Positions 1 through 12,536 of a DNA stretch of 64,000 nt are shown here, piece after piece. Made by a program: the position numbers and the translations under genes. Every line of letters begins with the position of its first letter. The stretch's first letter is position 1. Origin of the DNA: Rhynochetos jubatus (taxonomy: Eukaryota; Chordata; Aves; Eurypygiformes; Rhynochetidae); NCBI GenBank assembly GCA_027574665.1, contig CM050657.1:26390700-26454699 (forward strand), in the 5' to 3' direction. The notes under the pieces were generated by a model, which saw nothing but the letters and a program-made list of their open reading frames with translations, was not told where the DNA came from and did no database searches.

Positions 1-3000
1 TCAGAGGACAGATTTAAAGAACGCAGTATGTTATCGAGACAAGCGCAATCTTCCCAGGGAGCCGTTGTAGTGGGTTGTCTTGAGATCATGCCTTTATTTG
101 TTTGCTAAAATAAATGGGCACCACACAAAACTCAATTCATATAAGAGACATCTCTTCCAGCCCACTATACCTTCTGATTTTGCCTAGGCAAGCCTGTCTT
201 ATTCTATTATTTATTGATGGGACCATTTAGTGGCACATAGAAAATTAAAAATAATAAAAACCTAATTAAAAACTTCAGTGCCTTCCTTTCAGTCTTTAGT
301 AACGCATGGAACCGAAAGACATTTATATCCAAAGCACATTAGAGTTTAAGGGGGTTTCTGTCTATAATAATCCATGGATACTTTCAAAGGATTTTAACAC
401 AGACAAAACCAAAGAGTTTTTATGGAACGGTAGAAGTATTTAATAAAAAATCAGAATCAGTCAGTTATCTTTTTAAGACTAGGTGATAGAATTCGATAGC
501 AGGGATAAAAATCCTAATAAATTCTGCAGAAACCGTTCAGAAGGCTGAGACAAAAGATACCATTTCCTTCTAAATTAACGGTAAGGCTTTTCCATGTTTT
601 GAAATATAAATGAGCGGAGGAATAAAATACAAACGCTTGAGCTTCCTACCGTTCTCTAGGCTGTATGTAAAAAATAAATCCAAACCCACGATCACCTTTT
701 GCTACTATCAGTTTACAAATCACGACTTCCAGAGACCCCCGAATCCATTCTCAGAGTGCAGTACTGAGAGTTCCGGGACGCCGGCTCCTGAATTTAGTAA
801 TGAAGGCAGATTACCTTAATCTAAGGAGACGCCATGAAATCCTTCAAGGAGACGCAGAGAGAGGCTACGCATTTGCCTGCTTTGTTTGGGAGGGGAAGCC
901 CACTGGAGCCCTGCCGTAACACTAAAGCGCCCCGCACACCAGTTCACACGTGGGGCTAAATCTGAAGTGACGTTTCTCAATGAAAGGAGCAGTATTCACT
1001 CGTGTGCTCAGCATTCTGATGGCCGCCGAAACCTGGCAAACGTGATTATAGAGATCCAGCAGGCATGCCACAGCTCTATTTAGCCCTCATGGTTCAACGC
1101 AATGCTGTGCAAAACCAAAATCAAACAGTATCAGGCTGCCTTGGGACGGCATTCCGGGGCTATGTTTTCACGCACACGGACGCACTCGACACCAGTTTTG
1201 CAACTCCTCATGCAAGGCCAGTGTATCTGACCCAAAGTGGGCTGCTTTACCCACCCTTACGGGGTCAGCTCAGCATCCTGCCCTTCAAACTATGAGCCAG
1301 TGCAGAAACTCTGGGCTTCAGGGACTGGCGATGTTTATTTGTGCTGCTCTGCGTGGCATTTTAATTAGTAACTGTGTGGATTTAAAACCTCTGAATGGAC
1401 ACACAGGGGCAGTTGTGCAGCCTAGCTTTTGTGTTTCCACTCTCTCCAAAAAATCCTGTTTGAGGACATCAGCAGGGGGTTAATGGAAGCTTTGATAAAG
1501 TTCTCCGAAGCCTTTTATTGTTGCTCAACTAGAGACCGGACTCTGCTGTCTCTCGGGCTGCTTTCCAATTGATTTAGTCAGCTGTAAAAGCAACTAGAAA
1601 ATTTAGAAGCCCATCTAAACACTTGGTAGCCACAAACATTCTTGGGGAAAATCTCCTTCTACGTTAAAATATTTCCCGGCCAGCAGTTCACGGGAAGCGC
1701 TCAGACTGGATGGCTAGCTTCAGCGATGGGAACTGTCCGTGCGCTGCCAGCAAAAGGAAGCGCGCGCTTAAATAGTCCAGAGCTGCAGGACTGCATCTTC
1801 ATCTCCCGTCAGTTCGGTAACTATTCATCTGTACCAACATCACCGAGACCAGAATTTGATTCCATTTGATGCCTCTTAGAAGTGAATTTATATGATTTAA
1901 ATACAGTCAACACTACCCAGTCCTGAAAGTAAACGCCCTTTTCCCCAGGAGGATATATAACTACCCTCCATTTTCCACAGCAAACCATGAGATCTTTTTA
2001 AAAATGTGACCAAACTTTTATTTAAATGCTGCAATTATTTCTTGGCTCTATCTGACATGCAACTTGTCTGAGCTGTTCACTGAACCCTGAAGCTGGTTAT
2101 TTACTAAGGATCTTTAGAAAGCACTTTTTTTTTTTTTCCCTTTCCTACCAAGACTTGCATCCCCCACCTTGAATACAAATTCATGGAAATGGGTGGTGCA
2201 GACAGCTTTGCCAGCGAGCAGGCAGTTGTTATTTTAATTATTATTTCTTTGTGGAAAGCTGTAGCTACCTTAAGATAATAATTTAATCCCTCCCAACAAT
2301 AGTTTTCCCGGTTTTGTTTTTAAGACGGGAGCACGTATGCTTGTAACTACGCATTTATTACAGGCCATCAGTTAAAGCCTGTGCGAGAACACAGAGCTGT
2401 TAATAAGAAACTCCCACTTGCATCTGCCAGCTTGGAGAAGCTCCTTACTCAGATGCATTATCTTATACACGTAATTAAACGTGCAGCAGAAGAAATCTGC
2501 AGTGGCCAAGACATGACATCTCTGAGGCTCTGAGAAATCTCACGCTCAACACTGAAATTTGCCCATTAAAACATATTACTAACTCTCTGCTTCCATGCAA
2601 TTCCCAAATTTCACTGGGATCACTTATCTTCTTTCTGGATCTCCCACCACGTTTATGTTCGAAAGCGCTGTGGTTTCCCAAAACACACTGTTGGTTTGCT
2701 TCAGAAGTCCTGGCGGTAACTCCCTTCCATGTGTACCTTCAGACAGCAGAAGCGAAAACACAGCTCCCTCGGGGAAGCAACGGGAGGGAAGAGGGATGCA
2801 GGTCCCTGTCCTGCACAGCCTGGCAGGTCACTCACCCACTACGGCAGGTGACGACTCACCCCAACCCTTCTGCTTGAAAGGTGTGTAGGGGGGCGGGGGG
2901 GATTGCTGCTTACGTCTAGCAGATAAACACAAAACCCTAGAACCCACACTGGTTTTGATTCAAAATGGGAGAGTTGCATACGATTAGCCCGGAATTCTGC

Positions 3001-6000
3001 AAGATGCTGCAACAAATCACTTGGAGTGTCACGCTCACGGATCAGCCCTTTTTCAAGTGCCTGTGTACTAGTTTTGGATCTCTTTCCCTATTGAATTTAC
3101 GCTTGACACAGCTCCATCTGAGGAACAAGGAGACTGCTGATCCATCATCCTCAGTACAAACACCTTTAAAGCAAAATAAAAACACCCCTTTGTGACTCCC
3201 CTTTTCCATTACCCTGATGTTTTGCAGAAAAAAAAGAACACAGCAGCTAGAAGTATCACACACATCCCATGCTCTGGACATCTGGCACATATCCAGAAGT
3301 TTGCCAAGAGATTATTTTAAATCAGGCTTGAGGGGAACCGGGGTGGCCAGGGTGCTGTGGCCGTTCATACACACCCAGCTACGTGCACGACTTTCCCCCG
3401 GGGTTTGCACGCCTGTAAAAGGACTGCTGGAACAGGCTACTTGTATCCTTTGGCTGCAGGGAACAAGTAACTGGAAAGGGTGGGACCATGCTGGTAGCAA
3501 GCACTTTGAAAACAATAAAAATTAAAGATTCAATCGACTCCTGGATGTCTGGGAAGGCTGCAGCCAGGTACTGCTGCATCTGGAGTGCCACCCGCTCCTC
3601 TGTCTGGGCAGAGACACAACTCACCCGCCTTCGCCGCTTCCAGGCTGGACCATCCAACTTGCAGCAAACCTCAACGCCTTCCAACTGGTCCAAACCACTC
3701 GCCCAGTACCAGCCTGCGCCAGCACCTTCATCCTGCCCCCCCGCAACACCCTACAGCTCACCAGCACTGCCCCGTCCTCGCACCACCCTGGGAGCTGGCC
3801 GGGAAAACCCAGCACCCCTGAAGGGCAGCTGACCTGCAGGCATGAGGGAAGGGAGATGTCAGAAGAGAAAATTACTTACTTTGCCAGCTTACGCTATGTT
3901 AGACAGTCTGTGAAACCGTGACACAACTGCATGATGAATCCTGTCTTCAAGTTCCCCGGCTATTTGGAGCTGACACCGTCCTTGGGGTTATACAGCCTTT
4001 CAAAATTATGTTTCGACACAACAATAAACAGCTCATCGCCAGGATCGCGTGAAAAAAAGGAAAATTTTTGCAAGAGCTGAGCATAAAACTGTAGCAGTCA
4101 CAGAGCGTGCTGTTTCTGAAGGCAAAATTAACCTCTCCTCCACCTCCCTATCGATAAGACTCTCAATATGCACATAAATATCACCACATACAATATCAAA
4201 AAAAGCCATGTTCGTGAACAGAAATGATTTACCGTTATTTATACTGAAACCAGGACTATACTCAAAGAACAGGAGAGAGTTCAGAGAATCAGATGGATGG
4301 ATCGATCTCCACAGTATCTATTAATCTTATTTTCCAGCAGTAGTTTAAGGGTACCCATGCGGTCACCCAAAGAAAGCTCCGCGACCGAAATCTACCGAAC
4401 AATGTCTTTTGATGTTTCACTACAGAGCAATTCTTTACAGATAAGCTATAAATATCCAGGGAAGTAGCACATTAAAAAGAAAATCCTGAAACCCTTAGCT
4501 TTCCTGGCCTTGGCATGTGCTGCTTTTGATCTGCCCGAGCAACTGTGACTTTGTGGCTGCGAGGAGTGCACACTGACCAAGGGCAATGTGTGTCCGTGAA
4601 TTTTTAGTGCCTGCAAACGCAGCTCTGCACAGGCTTAATCCACGCTGGCAGAATGGAAGAGCTTATATGCATTTTCTGTGTCGTTCCGCACCGCACATGA
4701 GGAATGCTAATCAGCGTTTGAAAGGGAACGTGGGCTTTCAAGGAAGACCCACCGAAATGCAAAATGGGAATATATATTCCGCTACCAAAAAGTCCAGTAG
4801 AACTTGTGAGCCGTCTGGAAGCGAATAACTCCCACTTCTTCCCCCCTCCCATTTCTAACTTAAAATACTATCATCCTCAAAGCATCAGGATCTCGCAGAT
4901 CTGCTTGGGTTTTGGGTTTTTTTTTTTGCCTTTAGTAATGGAATGAAGAACATAAACAACTAACAAACCTAAAGGCTAAAGAAAACCGAGTAACAGTTGA
5001 CATTTTTCTTCCCTGCACTGAATGTCAACGTTTCGGGTTCATCACAGCTTGGTCACACAACGCAGCCTGTCCCAGAAGAACACTCGGCTCACGCGGGTCT
5101 TCAAGTCCTGGTGGCACCGTGACCCATTTTAGTTCCCTCCTGGAAATGGAGACGGAACAACCGCAGGGCTCTGAGTGATGCTGAGGGAGCAGGGGAGCAT
5201 ACAAAAGCTGGGGGGGGGAAGGACCGCAGCGCAGCCAGCCACACAGCTCTGCCGCCGCGACGAAGCCGCTTTGAGACAGGCGAGCAGACAGCTAGACAGG
5301 CAAGGTGTGGGGCATCACAGAGACAAAGGAGCAGGGAGAGGAGTGAGGACAGAGAGGGAAAAATGGGGCACGGGGCCTGAGAGATTTAGAAGAAAGATCA
5401 GTTCTTGATCTTGAGCACAAACAGCTTGAAAACATCCAGTCTGATGCAATGGGGGAGAGAGGAAGTAAGTGTGTGTTTATTTATATTGTATTTTCATCCT
5501 AATTGGCACCTCCTGCCTCCACCTAGCTATGCTGGTCCACAAAGGACACCGCGAGCCCAAGGCACCCTACCAAGGGAGCAAATCCCCAGGCGCTCCGTTC
5601 ATCCCGCAGTCCCACACGTTTCAGCTCCCACAAGCTGAAGGGACACCCATCCCTCACAAAATGCCAACACAGAGAAGGGAGGAAAGCAAGCAGCACAGTG
5701 AGTTTGGATTTTAAACCTCATCTAGAGCTTGTGTAGTCTCTCCTCCGCCGCTGCTCCCCGGCCGTAGGAACGCCTTTGGCATCCTCGCAAAACCTTGTCC
5801 TTGCGGTGCTGCCCCTCGGATGCGCACACAGACCAACACGGGGGAACCCGGCTGTCACGGTGGGGACCCAAACAGCTCGGCTGTCATCGCTAATAAAAAT
5901 ATAAACTGTTCAGCGCCTCAAAAAAACAAAGGCTTCCCGCTTGCTGCGAACAAGGTCTCTTTATTGAGAGATTTACTTTTAATTTTGAACAGCTTCACAG

Positions 6001-6506
6001 CATTATCCTTAGCGGAAAAAAAAAAGAGCGCCTGGAGATTTTTGAGCTATTCAGTCAATCGCCTGGTAGGGTTTCTCATTGAAATTAGCTTCTCCTAGCA
6101 GCGTCGCCTGAGAATGGCTGGTTTGCGTCTCTTCCACAAGTCATTTCACGTTTTTAAAAGATGGACAAAGTGCTGATTTCATTTGATCAAAACCAGAAAG
6201 CCACAAAAGTCACCACTGCTGGTGGAGATCCTTAATACCAGCATTCCCCAGTGCTCATTGTGATAAGGGCGCTGGCTGCAAGTTTCAACAGCTCGGTGTT
6301 CCATCCTTTCCTTTTTTAATTTCTTACATGGGAAAAGAGTGGCGGCTCACATCTCGAAAAACCTCAAAAAAATTATTATACTAAACATGTAGAATAGAGG
6401 GCTGAATTCACCGTTCAGAATTCTTGAAATGTCAAAACACTAATGTATTTCACTAGGAGACAGAAATTTTTACTTGGTTCAAAGCCTGAAATTTAGCTTC
6501 TTTCTT

Positions 6507-6535
6507 AAAAAAAAAAAAAAACAAAACACAAAAAA
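6507..6535 (+). repeat. A-rich simple sequence
   Basis: About 15 A are followed by CAAAACACAAAAAACC. It lies in intron 5 between unique AT-rich tracts. Confidence 0.85.
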
Positions 6536-7519
6536 CCAACTATAAACCCCAGGATCTTTCCAAAGGAAGCAGGAAAAACATTTTTTTCAAATGCTTTTTG
6601 ATCCTATTTTGAATGGCAAAAGCTTATTTTCATTTAAACATTTTTCAGTATTGGAAACTGAAAAGAGTTTCTAAACAAAGGGGGAAAGTAAACGGCCTCA
6701 TTTCGTTATCTCCAGGAGTGAAATGGCAAAAGCAAACAAAAAAAACACCTGTGTCTTTTAACCGCACCTTTTATGTCACTGCAACACGTTTCTTCAATTT
6801 TGTGCTGAATATAGCAGTAACTGATTTCTCATGGCTTTCCGTCCGTCTCCAAAGGCATCCGTAGGGGCTGGCACCAATGCAAGCACACACGTAAATATGC
6901 GGCTTTTCTGATTCTGACACTAAAATCTGCGTAGTGAAATTTCTGCTTATTGTCTTTGGATTATACGGTTGCATATTTGCAAAGTCAATTTGAGACTGCT
7001 GTTAAGAGGAAGGATTTCCTGGTCCCCTGCACACTGATCATCCCTACTGAATTTAACTCAGAGATGCACCTCCTGCTAACAATTCCTGCAAATTCCCCAG
7101 CACACGAACCAAAAGCACTGCTCATATGTAAAGAACTACAGAACCACACTTCTTTTTTTCCATCAAATGTTGGAAAGCATGAGGATTAATAGCAAAACCA
7201 ATGAAGTCATTTACAAAATCTGTGCTGGTAGTTTCATTTTTACCAGCAAAACAGGCTAAGAGTGTTGTTAAAGGAGGAGCTTGGCTCTAATCTGAATTTT
7301 GCTGTGAAGAACCCAAGGCAGCTTTACAGCGGTGTAAGAAAGGTGCAAGATCAAAACCAAGCCTGTGGCAGTGCTCTGTCATGACACAATTCCTTCATAA
7401 TGAAATATAGTGGAAGAAAATGAGTGGCACAAGAATTTTAATGCACCCCAGACACACATTTACAATGATTAAATAGATCAGTACTTGTAAAACCCAAGGG
7501 TCCAACTTTACAAACCTTT

Positions 7520-7575
7520 ACTCAAGCAAGCAGTTTCACTGAAATCAATGGGATTATTTGCATATGTAAGGACTA
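7520..7575. repeat. ancient repeat relic around CACTGAAATCAATGGGAT
   Basis: ACTCAAGCAAGCAGTTTCACTG is followed by AAATCAATGGGATTATTTGC and ATATGTAAGG. This fits the inverted plan ACTCACATGAGTAGTCCCAT / ATGGGACTACTCATGTGAG of another old amniote repeat. An ATTTGCAT octamer (7556-7563) falls inside it. Confidence 0.35.
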
Positions 7576-9064
7576 TTTATCTCAGCTGAGATACGTAAGT
7601 TTAGGCCACAAATTTCTATTTAGATCTTCTCTGCAGCACATACACAAAGTCATATGAAGAACAGAACACCGGCACCTTGGAGTTAATTTTGATTTGTACC
7701 AGTACGCTTTTCTCCAGCCCTCTGAAGCATTTGATAGACTGGGCATGTTTCATAATTGGAAATGTTGGCAAAAATACAAATTTCCTGATGTGAAGAACTG
7801 CTACTCATGGATAATAAACAAAATCAATTCTTATTTGCATATTCAATCAGATTTCAGTTTGCATATTAAAGCATAAGATGGTAGAATTTTCACACGGTAG
7901 ATGGATCCCACTCACTTATTCATGCATATATGCATCCACTAATCCTTACACATGCCAAAATCAGTCAGAAATACTCTCTTTGCTATGCATTCATAGCACA
8001 AAAACACTGTCCCTGCCGCTGTTCTCAACCTTCTCTCTTCGTACAGCATATGACAGCATTCTCCCAAGACTCTGTAATAGCCCCTGTTCTCTATTAGTCT
8101 TCTTTTCACTAGGCAAAGTGATAGTTTGAATTTTTGAATCATAATTTAAAAGGGATGCTGTCAACTGTATGTGTGAAGAGCAAAAAACACCGGACCAGAT
8201 TTTCAAAGGAGCTTCACTGTGGACTTGACAATTTTGCTTGTAACTGTCACTGCAAAACTGAACGTATCTCCCACTGTTAATATCCAAGTGTTCTGGACTA
8301 CAGCTAGAACTCGCAGATTCAGACTATTCATACCTATTTTTCACACCCATCTGCTAGGAAACAGAATTCATAACATTTCTGAATCCAGTACTATCAAAAT
8401 ATATGACATAAATATTGTCCCACACGCCCTAAGTCCAACGATAAATGAAGGCCCTGTAAGCTACGCTCGAAGGTGCTGAACGCCTGCAACATCCGTGGGA
8501 CTCGAGGCAATCAGCGCTGCGAGCGATTAGATAACAGGTTTGACGGTCTTGTAGCCAGTCTGACAGTCTGGGTATCTAATTTGCATAGAGAAGAGTACCA
8601 TATTCAAATGTATATGATTTTGCGCATTAAATTAAAAACTCAACCGGAGCCCTGCGCTTGAAAGCCTAGCTAGCTGCAAACAAGAAATGTTTTCATGTAA
8701 TTAAAGAAAAAAATCGTAGCAATGATCATCAAAACTAAACGGCAATCTGCTGCAGCAGCCTTTACTAGGTCAAGCACAGGGGACTGCAAAAAGTAGAACT
8801 GCCTAGGGTATCCGAAATAATCAGGTATAAACAGAAATGGTATTTCACTCTCTCTCCCACGAGTGAAATGCAAAAATCAGCCGGCATGAAGATGAAAGCT
8901 GATATAGGATTTCTGAAGTAATGCCAGCTCTGATCAATTGAAACGCTGTTAGCAGCAGGTTAAGGAGGTATTTATTCATCAATGGGACAGAATCTAATTG
9001 ACTTTGCAGGCAAAGGAGAGAAAGCAGGCAGGGGAGGGAGCAACAACTCATTCCTCTCTCTGAA

Positions 9065-9285
9065 CCTCCCGCAGCCCTGCGTGGAAGGAGGCAGCAGCAC
9101 ACGGCTGCGCTCTCCGCGGGGCATTCTGCCCTCTCCAAACGCCGAGGACATACTCGTGTCCACGTGCAGGGTCCCCGGCTGCACCGGCTCTGTCCCCTCG
9201 CATCGCCCGGGCCAGCTGTGCCGCTCTGCCGCTGCGGAATGCCTCCCAGTGTCCTCCCAGCGTGCTGCAGCGCAGCTCTGCTCCC
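9065..9285. other. CpG-rich block in intron 5, 0.2 kb past exon 5
   Basis: By hand count there are about 20 CpG in roughly 220 bases, in sequence that is about two-thirds G+C, while surrounding intron DNA has few CpG. Examples are CTCTCCGCGGGGC, AAACGCCGAGGAC and CATCGCCCGGGCC. There is no TATA box or obvious promoter motif. It could be a small intragenic CpG island, or simply an old GC-rich insertion. Open frames on both strands here look like a by-product of the GC content. Confidence 0.45.
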
Positions 9286-9491
9286 AGCTACACCACGCAA
9301 ACCCTCCCGTTTTTCTAGCTCTGAAGAGTCTAAACTATCCGTATAAATAACCAGAAAATAAGGGTTTGACTCGGTTCAGCACCTTCGTGCTCCTCACATT
9401 CATTTGCTCACGCTAAATGTAATGCAAATCACAGCTTTCCTTAAAAAACAGGCGGAAGGGAGAGGAAGCAAATTTGTGTTTCGGTTCTTAC

Positions 9492-9830
9492 CCGCTTGGT
9501 TCGTTGTCACAGTGACCGACACAGCTTGGTCCTGGCTGGGATTCTGCTTGGACACTCCGTTCACCGCCCAGACTTCGAAGGTGTAGTTGGTGTGTGCCAG
9601 GAGGTCAGTAATGGAGACTTTGGTGGTCGTGAGGCCGTTCTGCTGGGGGCTGAAGTGCACACCACTGCCGCAGGACCGGCAGCGGCTGGGGTCGCCGGCA
9701 CCACACCTCTTGCATACCACGTTATAGGAGATGTCTTCCCGGCCACCTTTGTTCTGGGGAGAGGTCCACTCCAAGTTCACCGATGTCTCGTTGACGTTGG
9801 AAATCAGGTTCTGGGGAGCAGATGGAGGGC
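9492..9830 (-). CDS. EPHA4: EPHA4 exon 5: first fibronectin type III repeat
   Basis: This 339-bp exon encodes about residues 327-440 of EPHA4, the first of two membrane-proximal fibronectin type III repeats. The translation begins [20 protein letters not shown] and ends [10 protein letters not shown]. Typical FNIII landmarks are visible: the Trp in LEWTSP, the Tyr in DISYNVVCK, the hydrophobic [19 protein letters not shown] block, and the closing VSVTVTT strand. NETS and NYTF are likely N-glycosylation sites. A four-cysteine insertion (CKRC and CRSC) is characteristic of Eph repeat 1. The acceptor is CTTCTTCTTTCTAG before GC and the donor is GCGG before GTAAGAAC. The exon is phase 1-1, so it is also frame-neutral if skipped. 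The following exon 6, kinase domain and SAM domain lie outside the window. Confidence 0.98.
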
Positions 9831-11389
9831 CTAGAAAGAAGAAGTCCACATGGTTTTAGTAACTGGAAAAGCTTTACCACAGTGTCTTCAGACTTAGCGT
9901 CCCGGGTGATACTAAGCCTGTGCAACTCCTGGTTAAGACAAGGGCAGTGGAGACCACACAGAATTTGCCTTCTCTGTGTTCTTAATGAAGGTGAAAAATT
10001 AACTGGCAAGTTAAATTCTGATCTCTTCATCCAATGAACAGTATTTTCCAGCTCTACATGTGCAGGAAAGCTCAGTGTTGCAATTGAACAAGAGTGCGTT
10101 CTTTTCACTTTCACCATTTATACTTGATACAAACAATTTAAAATGTATCTATTTTACATCTATTTTCCAGGATCTCCTGAGCAAAGCATCAAATGCACAA
10201 ACTCCTGCTTCGCTTGAGATTTTCAAGGTCCCCCATTACCTACAGGCAGAGTCTCATTCAAGTTGTTGACCTCCCGATGATATTTTTTTTCTCTCGAGAA
10301 TTGAAGTGCAATATTTCCCAGACAAGTCGATGTCAGATCGCATCCAGTGAACAACGAGGCCCATCAAGCAGGGAGCTGGACATGACACTTTGGGATGCAG
10401 GAAGGGGAGCAGGGTAGAAAACTGGACACAGAAGTAAGGCTTTGAAGGACAGAGAATACGGTTACAATAAGGGAGTGCTGGAGAATGTGAAAGAACTGGG
10501 GAGGAAAATACAGCGAGCAGCTGAAAGAAGAGCTGATACAAGAAAACCGCTCAGGAACAGGAGACCATACAGAAAGCCTGGAGTTAAGGTTGAATTGGAG
10601 ACACAAGGTCAGTTCCCGCATCACAAGGCTTTAAAACCTGCAAAAATGCTGCCAAACAGCCCCCAGCTGGTTCCCATGTGGGGAATATGGGATTTGGGGG
10701 CTAGAGCTGAAGGCTCCCTGTGGAGGAGATGGGCAGAGCTGGGCACAGGGAAGGGGAGGCAGGAGCAGAGCAGAGCCCGGAGAAGGCAGCTCCTCCAGCA
10801 ACCCGCTGGGATGGTAACGGCCGGTGCTGTCCAACGGGGCAAACTGCCCACAGCAGTGCCCAGCCTCGCTTTGCAGCCAATGCACGGGCAGAAATCTTCT
10901 TTGGATGCTGACATCCCCACAGGCCCTAACCCAGCAAGCACACTGAAAATGCAGAAGAGCTAATCCTGTGACTCTTAATCTAATTTCAGCACAGTTGAGG
11001 CGAGACATGCTTTCTGCACCCTCACATTTCAGGGTGATTCAGAGCCATCCCATGAAACTGATGGGTGTTTTGTACGCCACAAAAAGCGACGCTGATCATG
11101 GACGGGCAGCCTGTGCCGGGGCAGAGCACCATGGCGCTCGGAAGGCGTATGGCATGCTTTGGGATAGGGCGTAAGGTAAATACTCTATCGAACAGAAATG
11201 AAACAGAGTGAGAACAAAGCTTGACAAATGTAATGATCCAAACCAAACACAATAGCAGACCTCAGTAATTATAGTCACAGCTCTAAATACAAATGGTATT
11301 ACCAGAAAAATATTGGAAATAATTTCATGGAACATCACCAACTCAACTTTTGTCCAAGACACAGGAGAGCTTGTGAAAGCTGCTGCTTC

Positions 11390-12536
11390 TCCTCTAGCCT
11401 TCCAGTTGCAGGGAAGAAACGGGAAGGGTCAGCAGATCAATACCTGGCTCTACGCCTCGTGTCACCAGCAGAATTTGGGGTCTGTTTACACAACACCAGG
11501 CCTGCTGGCAACAGATGGGGTACACCTGCCTCAAAGGGGCCAAAGGGTCTTTGCACAGGAGTTACCAGGGTCACTGAAAGAGCTTTAACCTAGATATGAA
11601 GGGGTAAAGGGATAACACACGTCACAAGTGGTGTTCCCCAGGGCTCAGCACTGGGCCAGTTCTCTTGAATATCTATCAATGACCTGGATGAGGGGATCGA
11701 GTGCACCCTCAGTCAGTTTGTAGATGACACCAGGTTGAGCAGGAGTGTTGATCTGCCTGAGGGCAGGACGGCTCTGCAGACGGATCTGGACAGGCTGGAT
11801 TCATGGGCCAAGGCCACTGGATGAGGTACAATGCTACAAGCTTGGGGACAAGTGGCTGGAAAGCTGCCCGTTGGAAAAGGACCTGGGGGTGCTGGTTGAC
11901 AGAGGCTGGATATGAGCCAGCGTGTGCTCAGGTGGTCAAGAAGGCATCCTGGCCTTCATCAGGAACAGTGTGGCCAGCAGGACTAGGGCAGGGATTGTCT
12001 CCCCGTACTGGGCACTGGTGAGGCCACACCTTGCATCCTGGGGTCAGTTTGGGCCCCTCACTGCAGGAAAGACACTGAGGGGCTGAAGCGTGTCCAGAGA
12101 AGGGAACGGAGCTGGGGAAGGGTCTGCAGCACAAGTCCTGTGAGGAGCGGTTGAGGGAGCTGGGAGGGTTCAGCCTGGAGGAGAGGAGGCTCAGGGGAGA
12201 CCTGATCGCTCTCTACAGCTCCCTGAAAGGAGGTTGCAGAGAGGGCTGGGGTTGGTCTCTTCTCCCAAGTAACAGGACAAGAGGAAATAGCCTCAAGTTG
12301 CCCCAGGGGAGGTTTAGATTGGATATTAGGGAAAACTTCCTCACCCAAAGGGCTGTCAGGCATTGGAACAGGCTGCCCAGGGTGGTGGTGGAGTCACCAA
12401 CCCTGGAGGGATTTAAGAGACGTATGGACAAGGTGCTCAGGGACATGGTTTAGTGGTGGACTTGGCAGTCCTGGGTTAACGGTTGGACTTGATGATCTTA
12501 AAGGACTTTTCCAACCTAAATGATTCTATGATTCTA
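11390..12536 (+). mobile_element. CR1 LINE with ORF1 esterase end joined to ORF2 reverse-transcriptase end
   Basis: This is a CR1-family non-LTR retrotransposon, 5' truncated and internally deleted. At 11390-11588 a frame reads GQQINTWLY, then DGVHLPQRGQRVFAQEL (DGVHL at 11514-11528) and a stop at 11586-11588. This is the C-terminal SGNH/GDSL esterase block (Asp-x-x-His) known from CR1 ORF1. Only about 35 bases later, from 11624, the sequence reads TSGVPQGSALGP, the middle of the ORF2 reverse transcriptase. A FVDD box (a variant of FADD) follows at 11717-11728. The endonuclease and first half of the reverse transcriptase are missing. The ORF2 part carries frameshifts, for example around 11670-11680, and stops, so it is dead. 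The 3' end has the typical ATTCTATG-like tail at 12521-12536. The left boundary is approximate. Confidence 0.88.

Larger units (their letters stand above)
1..9491 (-). other. EPHA4: EPHA4 intron 5, first 9.5 kb
   Basis: The intron starts at the GTAAGAAC donor after exon 5 and runs off the window. A CpG-rich block lies at 9065-9285, just inside the intron. An AT-rich block with an ATTTGCAT octamer lies near 8579. A palindromic repeat relic lies near 7537. Homopolymer runs are at 2125-2137, 4917-4928 and 6507-6521. The rest, including 1-2100, 2140-4900 and 5000-7400, shows no repeat or gene that I can name. I found no sequence resembling EPHA4 exon 6, so this intron extends beyond the window. 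Confidence 0.85.

Noticed and set aside
1-9491. Search for EPHA4 exon 6 in the intron 5 part of the window
   Set aside because: No minus-strand segment resembling the second fibronectin repeat with flanking AG/GT was found; the exon must lie outside.
10442-10963. A 173-codon plus-strand frame in intron 4
   Set aside because: Overlapped by minus-strand frames of 95-125 codons, no domain and no splice context. GC content explains it.
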